Part shown: positions 1 through 4,691 of the stretch, in pieces | Layout of the letters: the number at the start of each line of letters is the position of its first letter | How positions within the stretch are numbered: the stretch's first letter is position 1 | DNA from: Arsenophonus sp045399315 | Lineage (GTDB): Bacteria > Pseudomonadota > Gammaproteobacteria > Enterobacterales > Enterobacteriaceae | Direction: 5' to 3' | NCBI GenBank assembly: GCA_045399315.1 | Contig: DAYVGO010000073.1 | Coordinates: 1 to 5,123 of the forward strand | DNA: 5,123 bases | The notes under the pieces: generated by a model | Told to the model about the DNA's origin: nothing | Databases searched by the model: none | What the model saw: the letters and a program-made list of their open reading frames with translations, nothing else | Position numbers and translations under genes: made by a program

Positions 1-305
1 TCGAGCTCCGCCTGAGCAAAATAAGCCGATGCTTTGCGCAGAATGTCGTTACTTCGTCGTAACTCGCGGTTTTCAGGCTCCAATTCTTTTATCCTCTGGC
101 TCTCATTCATTGCCAGCGAGTTGTCAGATAACGCCTTATTACGTTCATACTGACGTATCCAGGTACGCAACGTATCAGGGTTACAGTCTTTTTGGAAGTG
201 ATAGCGCGAAGGCTCTCCCATTCAGATTTGTATTCATTAGGCTGTTCTAGCACCATTCCTTACTACTCGTTCCAGAAATTCAAAGGAATAACGATTAGAC
301 GACAT
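1..305 (-). pseudogene. IS3-family transposase orfA, frameshifted and cut by the window edge
   Basis: OrfA of IS3-family elements is the helix-turn-helix and leucine-zipper subunit that binds the IS ends and makes the OrfAB transposase by frameshifting. Three reading-frame pieces line up in order. The first is MSSNRYSFEFLERVVR from the ATG at 305. The second is MVLEQPNEYKSEWESLRAI, beginning at the ATG at 256. The third contains NPDTLRTWIRQYERNKA and then ENRELRRSNDILRKASAYF, running to base 1. The breaks are a one-base insertion near 257 and an indel in the five-base T run at 189-193. The third piece carries the conserved coiled-coil and the 'NDILRKASAYFAQAE' end of IS51-group OrfA. An AAAGGAG ribosome site lies upstream of the ATG. 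The protein continues for only a few more residues left of the window in related elements. Confidence 0.85.
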
Positions 306-330
306 TTGGGTCTCCTTTTGACTGACTATT

Positions 331-358
331 TAGTCTCCAAGATTCCCGGGGTGGTTCA
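331..358 (-). repeat. Terminal inverted repeat of the IS3-family element
   Basis: On the minus strand the element starts at 358 with TGAACCACCCCGGGAATCTT and runs on through GGAGACTA. The TGA start and the CCCCGGGAATC core are typical of IS51-group ends. The partner repeat is outside the window, so the 3-4 bp target duplication expected for this family cannot be confirmed. The flanking bases just outside are CAT at 359-361. Confidence 0.75.
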
Positions 359-363
359 CATAA

Positions 364-788
364 ATCAGTAGCACTCGTGAAGCTTCTGCACTGGATAAAA
401 TCAGCGCTGCTACACGTAAAAATCGCGAACTCATTGAACGGTTGGGAGAAAGCGTTAAACATGCCACTATCACAGCAGTAAAGAATGCGACAGGGAAAGA
501 ATACAAATTTGCTCTACTTTGCAGATGATGTCGTGAGAACAAGGTGGAAGCGACCAAAGTACCGAACCTTCGTTATGGTCAGGTGAAGTCATGGCCTGCT
601 GAATCCTGGCTACATGTATACGGTATCAATCTGAAATTGTTATTTGCTAACAGTAAAAGTATTCACTAGAAATTATTCAAGAAATTAACAGTTATTCGAT
701 ATTTCCGAACCACTCAAAAAATGCTAATGCTATAGGCTGGCCAACACTAGGAGAAAATGTTGCTGTTAACCAACATACAACGGCATAA
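364..788 (+). pseudogene. Unrecognised degenerate gene, 5' end removed at the IS junction
   Basis: A frame opens at 364, just inside the IS junction, with no start codon. It reads SSTREASALDKISAATRKNR and then an amphipathic, charged stretch to a TGA at 526-528. The same frame continues after the TGA (CRENKVEATKVPNLRYGQVK, then SWPAESWLHVYGINLKLLFA) to a TAG at 667-669. Protein-like sequence then moves to another frame (657-788), including EIIQEINSYSIFPNHSKN and GWPTLGENVAVNQHTTA before a TAA. I read this as one gene with a lost 5' end, one nonsense codon and one frameshift near 640-660. I do not recognise the family. The Trp/Pro-rich segments and G+C higher than the genes to the right suggest a different origin. 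A chance open frame is the alternative for each single piece. Confidence 0.5.
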
Positions 789-797
789 AAGTAGCAT

Positions 798-837
798 ATT
801 ATGATTAAATTATTATCATAATTTGTAATTTTGTAAT
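798..837 (+). promoter_or_regulatory. Inverted repeat plus tandem 8-mer upstream of the small-gene cassette
   Basis: A perfect 8-bp inverted repeat (ATTATGAT at 798-805 and ATCATAAT at 815-822, 9-base spacer) is followed by two exact back-to-back copies of TTTGTAAT (822-829 and 830-837). The block ends 30 bp before the ATG at 868. Its placement fits an operator or promoter region for the cassette. I could not assign a convincing -35/-10 pair. The sequence is very AT-rich, so short repeats can arise by chance. Confidence 0.35.
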
Positions 838-867
838 AAAAATTAGCTTCACAAGGAATAAATCGAA

Positions 868-954
868 ATGAGTAATATCGAAATTATTTATGTTGTATTA
901 CTTTTTATAATATCAACTGCTATTGGATATTTCATAGGAAGAAAAGATGAGTAA
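868..954 (+). CDS. 28-aa single-pass membrane peptide, unknown function
   Basis: This short frame encodes MSNIEIIYVVLLFIISTAIG followed by YFIGRKDE. Residues 6-24 form one uninterrupted hydrophobic segment, ended by a charged RKDE tail, so a single-pass inner-membrane peptide is likely. A GxxxG motif (G20-G24) sits near the end of the segment and could support helix packing. AAGGA at 853-857 is a good ribosome site 10 bases before the ATG. The stop overlaps the next start in an ATGAGTAA junction (947-954), which suggests translational coupling. Small hydrophobic peptides occur in prophage early operons and in type I toxins, but nothing here identifies a role. There is no other reading of these bases that looks better. 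Confidence 0.6.
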   Translation: MSNIEIIYVVLLFIISTAIGYFIGRKDE

Positions 955-1141
955 TTCATTAAATGACAAATATATTTATTATCTTTGTTATAAAGAAAAA
1001 TTAAAGGAAGAACATGGAACAAATATATATTCAATTATAGACAGAATGGATAACAATGTAGCCAATTCAATTTATTTAGCTATTGGTATATTAGACAGAT
1101 ATTCATATGAAATGAAAAAGGATAATAAAGATGAAAAATGA
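947..1141 (+). CDS. Small prophage-type protein, 64 aa, unknown function
   Basis: The 64-residue product is rich in Tyr, Asn, Lys and Glu, with no membrane segment or signal peptide. It looks largely helical: a charged N-terminal stretch (KEKLKEEHG, residues 17-25) is followed by a probable amphipathic helix around residues 28-56 and a Lys/Asp-rich tail. AGGAAG at 936-941 provides a ribosome site five bases before the ATG, inside the end of the membrane-peptide gene. Its first bases overlap the stop of that gene by 8 bp. Its own stop overlaps the next start by 11 bp. The tight packing and clean frame support a real gene. I do not recognise the family. The context suggests an accessory protein of a lambdoid early operon. 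Confidence 0.65.
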   Translation: MSNSLNDKYIYYLCYKEKLKEEHGTNIYSIIDRMDNNVANSIYLAIGILDRYSYEMKKDNKDEK

Positions 1142-1343
1142 AATAAATAAAACATTACGAGAAACTCTAGTGTTAGCAAATACATATGAATTAGACAAAG
1201 TTAAGGTCATGGAAATAGAAACAAAAAATTTATTGCTAATTTGTAATGAATTAGAACGCTATCAAAATATGGAACCATCAGCTTATATGTGGGATTATCT
1301 TGGCTGGCATGTAAGTATTGATGAAGAAAAAAACAGGAATTAA
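1131..1343 (+). CDS. Small prophage-type protein, 70 aa, probably shortened by a frameshift
   Basis: The product is a 70-residue, mostly charged, probably helical protein with no membrane segment. Recognisable stretches include TLRETLVLANTYELDKVKVM and a Trp/Tyr-containing end (AYMWDYLGWHVSIDEEK). AAGGA at 1118-1122 lies eight bases before the ATG, and the start overlaps the preceding stop by 11 bp. The frame runs into an A7 run (1327-1333) and stops soon after. In the -1 frame from CAG at 1334 a further protein-like tail reads QELIESGGVEIINLYRHD and ends with TAA at 1388-1390. Either one A was lost from the run, or the A AAA AAC heptamer allows a -1 shift. The undamaged or shifted protein would be about 86 residues. 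The family is not recognised. Confidence 0.6.
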   Translation: MKNEINKTLRETLVLANTYELDKVKVMEIETKNLLLICNELERYQNMEPSAYMWDYLGWHVSIDEEKNRN

Positions 1344-1428
1344 TTGAAAGTGGTGGCGTTGAAATAATAAATCTATATCGTCACGACTAAATATTAAAAG
1401 TAAAAGCGAGTATGTTTAAGTGATAATA

Positions 1429-1599
1429 ATGAAATGTGTTCACTGTAATAGAAAACTAGAAGAATATGAAATAATGTAATACTCATGTAATGAGTGTGAG
1501 TATTACTTTTTAGATAAGGAGTTTGGGAGTAAATTTCAAATCATTATTTCAACAATTAAATTCTATTTTAAAAAATTATCGATATCTTATAACCCCTAA
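1429..1599 (+). pseudogene. Small zinc-ribbon protein gene with an in-frame stop
   Basis: From ATG 1429 the frame reads MKCVHCNRKLEEYEIM, meets TAA at 1477-1479, and then continues YSCNECEYYFLDKEFGSKFQ to a TAA at 1597-1599. The two Cys pairs (CVHC at residues 3-6, CNEC just after the stop) have the spacing of a one-zinc ribbon, as in many small prophage proteins. The TAA falls between the two pairs and replaces a single residue, so the short product would lack half of its metal site. No strong ribosome site precedes the ATG; AAGTG at about 1419-1423 is the nearest. Family assignment rests on the cysteine pattern only; the partner and role are unknown. The stop also marks the edge of a perfect 10-bp inverted repeat. 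Confidence 0.6.
1476..1511 (+). terminator. Terminator-like hairpin inside the zinc-ribbon pseudogene
   Basis: GTAATACTCA (1476-1485) and TGAGTATTAC (1497-1506) form a perfect 10-bp stem with an 11-base loop, followed at once by five T residues (1507-1511). This is the layout of an intrinsic terminator, though the stem has only three G:C pairs. A second, nested pairing is possible: ACTCA (1481-1485) with TGAGT at 1491-1495. It could reduce transcription from the small-gene cassette into xis-int. It could also be a by-product of the coding sequence for the second Cys pair. Confidence 0.4.
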
Positions 1600-1728
1600 T
1601 GCTCTCCCCCCACTTAGTCATATCCCTAACCTAAGCAAAAACGAATATAACCATTCGCGTTTAGTCATTGGTTTTTGTGGGGTAATTAAACACCTGAGAA
1701 TAGTGTGAGTTTTTGAATGAGGAATGTA
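1600..1728 (+). promoter_or_regulatory. Non-coding leader of the excisionase gene with short repeats
   Basis: No convincing gene is seen in this stretch. It holds two copies of TTAGTCAT (1614-1621 and 1661-1668), 47 bp apart in the same orientation. There is also an inverted pair CCCCAC (1608-1613) and GTGGGG (1677-1682), and a small inverted repeat CGAAT/ATTCG (1642-1657). The G/C tracts stand out from the AT-rich surroundings. The position just before xis-int fits protein binding sites or a promoter, but I could not define a good -35/-10 pair. TGAGGAA at 1718-1724 is the ribosome site for the ATG at 1729. Confidence 0.3.
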
Positions 1729-1953
1729 ATGAACAAAGCAACTTTAACTAGGCAAGAAGCAGCAAAAATAATAGGAATAAGTGAAGACACACTTACTAAT
1801 TGGTGTAAACTTGGAATGATTAGTTATCAACGCAAAAATCCGTACAAAAAGAAATCACCCTATCTATTTACAAAAAAAGCTTGTATTGAAGCTGTTAAAA
1901 ATTCGATCAATACTCTAGCCGAGAGCGAGATTGATGTCATCAATCAGGAGTAA
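1729..1953 (+). CDS. Putative excisionase, MerR/AlpA-like helix-turn-helix protein
   Basis: The 74-residue product is a small DNA-binding protein. The segment TLTRQEAAKIIGISEDTLTN (residues 4-23) is a winged helix-turn-helix of the excisionase/MerR type. A basic wing follows (YQRKNPYKKKSPYLF) and then a helix KACIEAVKNS. Such proteins bend DNA at the attachment site and favour excision over integration, or act as AlpA-like activators of excision. I chose the ATG at 1729 over the in-frame ATG at 1717. TGAGGAA (1718-1724) is well spaced for it, and the earlier start would overlap that site. The gene appears intact. Its last codons carry the AGGAG ribosome site of the integrase, so the pair would have been translationally coupled. 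A transcription-regulator role instead of Xis is possible. Confidence 0.75.
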   Translation: MNKATLTRQEAAKIIGISEDTLTNWCKLGMISYQRKNPYKKKSPYLFTKKACIEAVKNSINTLAESEIDVINQE

Positions 1954-1959
1954 ACAATC
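1946..1959 (+). promoter_or_regulatory. Integrase ribosome site followed by a lost start codon (ATC)
   Basis: AGGAG at 1946-1950 overlaps the end of the excisionase gene. Six bases later comes ATC (1957-1959), followed by codons for SIFKRGKIWYGSYS, which match the residues after the initiator Met in DLP12 IntD as I recall it. The third base of the start codon appears changed from G to C. No ATG, GTG or TTG in frame is close enough to replace it. Confidence 0.6.
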
Positions 1960-3126
1960 TCAATTTTCAAACGTGGTAAAATTTGGTACGGCAGCTACTC
2001 AACACCGTGCGGAAAAAGAATTAAAGAATCTCTTGGCATAGAGGACAAAAAATAAGCTCAGGAGTTACACGACAAACGAAAAGCTGAATTATGGAGAATA
2101 GCAAAGTTACATGCTTTTCTTAATGTTACATTTTGAAGCCTGCTTGAGATGGATCGAAGAGAAGGCTAATAAAAAATCTCTAGACGATGACAAGGGGAGG
2201 CTTGGTTTTTGGCTCATGCATTTCAGTGGTACCCAATTAAAAGATATTACAGAAGCAAAAATATATACCGCTATTAGCAAAATGAAAAATAGGCAGGAAC
2301 AATTAAGGTGGAAAAGCAGGGTTAAGTCAGCGAAAAGAAAGGGAGTAGAAATACCCGCTTACAAAGGAAAAGAAGTTTCTACAGCAACAAAAGCAAAACA
2401 TTTAGTATTATTGAAATCAATGATGAGATCTGCTGAAAGAGATTGGAAGTGGATAGAAAAATCGTCTGTTATTAAGGTTCCATCGGCTAGAGAAAAACGT
2501 ATTAGATGGTTAGAACCGGATGAAGCAGAAAGACTAATAAATGAATGTCCCGAACCACTTAAATCAACTGTTGAATTTGCGCTTGCAACCGGTTTACGTC
2601 GTTCAAATATCATTAATTTAGAATGGTCACAAATTGATATGCAAAGAAAAGTTGCATGGATAGAACCAGAAAACAACAAATCGGGAAAAGCTATAGGTGT
2701 AGCTCTAAACGATGCTACTTGCTGTATTCTGATGCGACAATTAGGTAATCATCAAAAATGGGTATTTGTTTATACAGAATCAACAAAACGATCTGATAGT
2801 TCACAAACAAATTCTATTAGAAAAATGCGTGTCGATTCTAATACAGCATGGAGAGCAGCATTGAAACGAGCCGGAATAGAAAATTTCCGTTTTCACGATT
2901 TGAGACATACATGGGCTAGTTGGTTAATTCAATCTGGTGTTCTACTTTTAGTTCTACAAGAAATGGGTGGATGGGAATAAGTCGAGATAGTAGGAGATAT
3001 ACACGCTTAGCTCCTAATCATCTTACTGAACACGCCAAACAAATTAACAGAGTTTTTGACAGATTTAATAGAAAAATGTCAAATTACGTCCCAAATTTGT
3101 CCCATTTAAAAATACTAAAAGGTTAA
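1957..3126 (+). pseudogene. intD: Tyrosine integrase, DLP12 IntD type, multiply disrupted
   Basis: Site-specific recombinase that would insert the element at tRNA-Arg(UCU). The pieces align end to end with the roughly 385-aa E. coli IntD as I recall it. Lesions in order: the start codon is ATC; Q to TAA at 2053-2055 (in DKK*AQELHDK); an extra T in TTTT at 2131-2134; S to TAA at 2978-2980 right after GGWE; and a lost base at 2990-2991. The long middle piece (2111-2980, with real homology starting at about 2135) has the core-binding segment KKSLDDDKGRLGFW. It also has the catalytic Arg in ATGLRRSNI (codon at about 2597), a likely Lys in NNKSGKA, the HDLRH box (2894-2908) and the GGW position. 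The nucleophile Tyr (RRY, codon 2998-3000) is in the next frame, with LAPNHLTEHAKQI. Unless recoded, no active enzyme is made. It lies directly after the excisionase and points at the tRNA. Confidence 0.9.
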
Positions 3127-3190
3127 ACGTCATCTAACTCATTGATTTAACTGGCACGCCCTACAGGATTCGAACCTGTGATCTACGGCT
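3127..3190. other. Predicted prophage-host attachment junction at the argU 3' end
   Basis: IntD-type integrases recombine at the 3' part of tRNA-Arg(UCU), and the phage copy restores the tRNA end. The integrase reading frame ends at 3126 and the tRNA CCA starts at 3152. The crossover core therefore probably lies in the T-arm/acceptor part of the gene (about 3152-3190), with integrase arm sites in the gap and the int 3' end. The exact core cannot be set because the second attachment site is not in the window. Confidence 0.5.
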
Positions 3191-3228
3191 TAGAAGGCCG
3201 TTGCTCTATCCAGCTGAGCTAAGGGCGC
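3152..3228 (-). tRNA. argU: tRNA-Arg (anticodon UCU)
   Basis: The minus strand folds into a full cloverleaf of 77 bases including an encoded CCA (3152-3154). Parts: acceptor GCGCCCT/AGGGCGT, D stem GCTC/GAGC, anticodon stem ACGGC/GCCGT around CTTCTAA (anticodon TCT at 3192-3194), and T stem ACAGG/CCTGT with the TTCGAAT loop. It reads rare AGA codons (and AGG by wobble), frequent in AT-rich genes. It is very similar to E. coli argU. One oddity is a G1:U72 wobble at the acceptor end, where E. coli argU has G1:C72 as I recall it. A strong promoter lies just upstream (3267-3294). The 3' flank is now the integrase end, so its native terminator has been displaced. Confidence 0.97.
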
Positions 3229-3266
3229 ATAGAAAGATGCTTATCAATAATAAATAATGCCGTTGG

Positions 3267-3294
3267 ATTATACGGTTGCTGAGCAGCGAGTCAA
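3267..3294 (-). promoter_or_regulatory. Sigma-70 promoter of tRNA-Arg(UCU)
   Basis: On the minus strand TTGACT (3294-3289) and a perfect TATAAT (3272-3267) are separated by 16 bases. Transcription would start near 3260, giving a leader of about 31 bases before the mature 5' end at 3228. This is typical of a strong stable-RNA promoter. Confidence 0.8.
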
Positions 3295-3347
3295 CGTCTT
3301 TTCAGTGACAAATTATCTATCTACTCATTTTCTGTCTACTAATAAAA

Positions 3348-3376
3348 CTGACAGCATCGCTTTCTTCTGACAAAAT
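3348..3376 (+). promoter_or_regulatory. Possible folD promoter
   Basis: CTGACA (3348-3353) and CAAAAT (3371-3376) are spaced by 17 bases, giving matches of 5/6 and 4/6 to the sigma-70 consensus. A start near 3383 would leave a 5' leader of about 30 bases. The tRNA promoter is divergent and lies about 55 bp away. No operator is recognised. Confidence 0.35.
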
Positions 3377-3413
3377 AGCAGCATCACAACGTTTTTATGG
3401 ATTAACTAAGTAA

Positions 3414-4286
3414 ATGTCAGCAAAAGTTATTGATGGAAAAATGATTTCCGAAACAATCAGACAGGAAATTGCCAAAAAAGTTAAACTGAGACTTTCATTA
3501 GGTAAGCGAGCTCCGGGGCTTGCAGTCATTTTAGTCGGTAATGATCCCGCTTCCCAAATCTACGTAACGAGTAAACGTCGCACCTGTGAAACGGTTGGTT
3601 TTGTTTCTCGTTCATATGATTTAGCGGAGAAAACCACTGAGTCAGAACTTTTACAATTAATTGATCAACTGAATAACGATGAAGCAATTGATGGCATCCT
3701 GGTGCAATTACCTCTGCCTGAGACTATTGACTATATCAAGATATTAGAGCACATACACCCAGATAAAGATGTTGACGGTTTTAATCCCTATAACATCGGC
3801 CGTCTTTGTCAGCGTGCACCAAGACTACGCCCTTGTACTTCTCACGGTATTATCACTTTACTGGAACACTACCAGATTAATTTATTGGGTTTAAATGCGG
3901 TTATCATCGGCGCTTCAAATATCGTAGGACGCCCTATGAGCCTGGAATTGCTACTTGCCGGTTGTACCACCACCGTTACCCATCGTTTTACCACTAATTT
4001 ACGTCATCATGTAGAGCAGGCGGATTTGCTGGTGGTCGCCGTTGGTAAACCAAATTTTATTCCTGGTGAATGGATCAAACCTGGCGCCATTGTTATGGAT
4101 GTAGGAATTAATCGGCTTGAGAATGGAAAAATTACCGGTGATGTTTGTTATCAAGAAGCACGAAAACACGCTAGCTGGATCACACCGGTTCCTGGTGGGG
4201 TTGGTCCAATGACAGTCGCTACACTGATGCAAAACACCTTACAAGCTTGTGAAAAATATCATGATATTCAATATAATAATCAATAG
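3414..4286 (+). CDS. folD: Bifunctional methylenetetrahydrofolate dehydrogenase/cyclohydrolase FolD
   Basis: Cytoplasmic homodimeric enzyme that oxidises 5,10-methylene-THF to 5,10-methenyl-THF with NADP+ and hydrolyses it to 10-formyl-THF, feeding purine and formyl-Met synthesis. The 290-residue product is about the length of E. coli FolD (288) and very similar throughout. The catalytic YxxxK is Y50-K54 (IYVTSK), with Q98 in VQLPLP and D121 in KDVDGF. The Rossmann motif GASNIVGRP is at 166-174 and the family signature PGGVGPMT at 260-267. The ATG at 3414 gives the expected N-terminus (MSAKVIDGK), although only a weak TAAG precedes it. The gene is undamaged, in contrast to its neighbours, as expected for an essential function. 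ybcJ follows after 8 bp, and its ribosome site overlaps the folD stop. Confidence 0.97.
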   Translation: MSAKVIDGKMISETIRQEIAKKVKLRLSLGKRAPGLAVILVGNDPASQIYVTSKRRTCETVGFVSRSYDLAEKTTESELLQLIDQLNNDEAIDGILVQLPLPETIDYIKILEHIHPDKDVDGFNPYNIGRLCQRAPRLRPCTSHGIITLLEHYQINLLGLNAVIIGASNIVGRPMSLELLLAGCTTTVTHRFTTNLRHHVEQADLLVVAVGKPNFIPGEWIKPGAIVMDVGINRLENGKITGDVCYQEARKHASWITPVPGGVGPMTVATLMQNTLQACEKYHDIQYNNQ

Positions 4287-4294
4287 GAAATAAA

Positions 4295-4507
4295 ATGGAA
4301 ATTTTTCATCTTGATAGTTAGCCTTATATTAAATTATGTGATCTATTGAAATTGCAAGGTTGGGTGGCAAGTGGAGCTGCGGCCAAGGCACTGATTGCCC
4401 AAGGTAATGTAACAGTTAATGGCGAAATTGAAATCCGTAAACGTTGTAAAATGACTAAAAATAACATTGTTACTTTAGCTAATAACGTCTTATTAGTTAA
4501 GGAATAA
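4295..4507 (+). pseudogene. ybcJ: YbcJ-like S4-domain RNA-binding protein with an amber codon at position 9
   Basis: The frame starts MEIFHLDS, meets TAG at 4319-4321, then continues PYIKLCDLLKLQGWVASGAA and on through QGNVTVNGEIEIRKRCKM to TAA at 4505-4507. The whole length and spacing match E. coli YbcJ (70 aa), a small protein with an S4-like RNA-binding fold; its exact role is not settled. The key KLCDLLKLQGW, GxxxxNG and RKRCK stretches are present with no further damage. AGGA at 4285-4288 overlaps the folD stop and gives the ATG at 4295 normal spacing. No good start lies just after the TAG; TTG at 4346 lacks a ribosome site and would remove the first helix. It is either a recent null allele or depends on amber read-through. 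The folD-ybcJ order is also found in E. coli. Confidence 0.85.
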
Positions 4508-4530
4508 TAATAAAAGAATTTTTTGACAAT

Positions 4531-4554
4531 GCCTCTTAACGGGGCCAAATTTTT
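4531..4554 (+). terminator. Weak terminator-like hairpin after ybcJ
   Basis: GCCTC (4531-4535) can pair with GGGGC (4541-4545), including one T:G pair, across a TTAAC loop. A five-T run follows at 4550-4554 after a short AAA spacer. The stem is short, so this is a weak candidate for the end of the folD-ybcJ transcript. Confidence 0.3.
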
Positions 4555-4574
4555 GCTTAATTTCCGTTCATCTT

Positions 4575-4601
4575 AAGCGAAAGCGATGGCTTTCCACTTT
4601 T
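4575..4601 (+). terminator. Likely intrinsic terminator of folD-ybcJ
   Basis: GAAAGC (4579-4584) and GCTTTC (4589-4594) form a perfect 6-bp stem with a GATG loop. It is extended across a small internal loop by AAG (4575-4577) pairing with CTT (4597-4599), and ends in a T run (4598-4601). It lies 68 bp after the ybcJ stop. The T tract is short, so termination may be partial. Confidence 0.45.
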
Positions 4602-4691
4602 AAATTAATGAGTGAAATATTTCATAATATTATTCTTATCATGCAACAATTAAAAATTTCTTCTGTCTCTGAGGAAGATATTAGGTTCTTT

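Larger units (their letters stand above)
1..358 (-). mobile_element. IS3-family (IS51 group, IS629-like) insertion sequence, one end
   Basis: The sequence from the outer end at 358 down to the window edge is the orfA end of an IS3-family element read on the minus strand. It starts with a terminal inverted repeat (331-358), followed by a short leader and a degenerate orfA. The repeat begins TGAACCACCCCGGGAATC on the minus strand. From memory this closely resembles the ends of IS629 and ISEhe3-type elements. The orfB transposase half and the other terminal repeat would lie left of the window, if they survive. The orfA frameshifts suggest this copy cannot make its own transposase. The family call rests on both the end sequence and the orfA protein; the exact IS name is not determined. 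Confidence 0.85.
359..3180. mobile_element. Decayed argU-integrated prophage-like element (int end)
   Basis: A run of plus-strand small genes, an excisionase-like gene and an IntD-type integrase ends 25 bp from the 3' end of a tRNA-Arg(UCU) gene. This matches the way DLP12 sits at argU in E. coli. Gene order (small early genes, xis, int, att) follows the distal end of a lambdoid PL operon. I saw no second copy of the tRNA 3' end elsewhere in the window, so the far attachment site must be left of position 1 or lost. The left limit given is only the IS junction; whether 364-788 belongs to the element is uncertain. Nonsense codons and frameshifts in several genes show that it is decaying. Confidence 0.7.

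Noticed and set aside
29..250. 73-aa plus-strand frame across the insertion sequence
   Set aside because: It is antisense to the recognisable IS3-family orfA pieces.
517..540. Selenocysteine at the TGA between two Cys codons (CR-TGA-CR)
   Set aside because: No clear SECIS-type hairpin was seen after the TGA, the family is unknown, and the same gene has a frameshift and no 5' end.
330..557. 75-aa minus-strand frame across the IS end and the unknown gene
   Set aside because: It crosses the IS junction and is antisense to the more protein-like plus-strand reading.
1523..1708. 61-aa plus-strand frame starting at a TTG
   Set aside because: The ribosome-like AAGGAG is only one base from the TTG, the frame lies partly over the zinc-ribbon sequence in another frame, and its C-terminal half crosses the repeat-bearing leader. 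The product looks unlike a protein.
2359..2679. 106-aa minus-strand frame
   Set aside because: It is antisense to the well-matched integrase core and has no independent support.
364..4507. Stop-codon reassignment as an explanation for the in-frame stops
   Set aside because: All three stops occur inside genes (TGA 526; TAA 1477, 2053, 2978; TAG 4319), together with frameshifts and a lost start codon, so ordinary gene decay explains them better than any single recoding.
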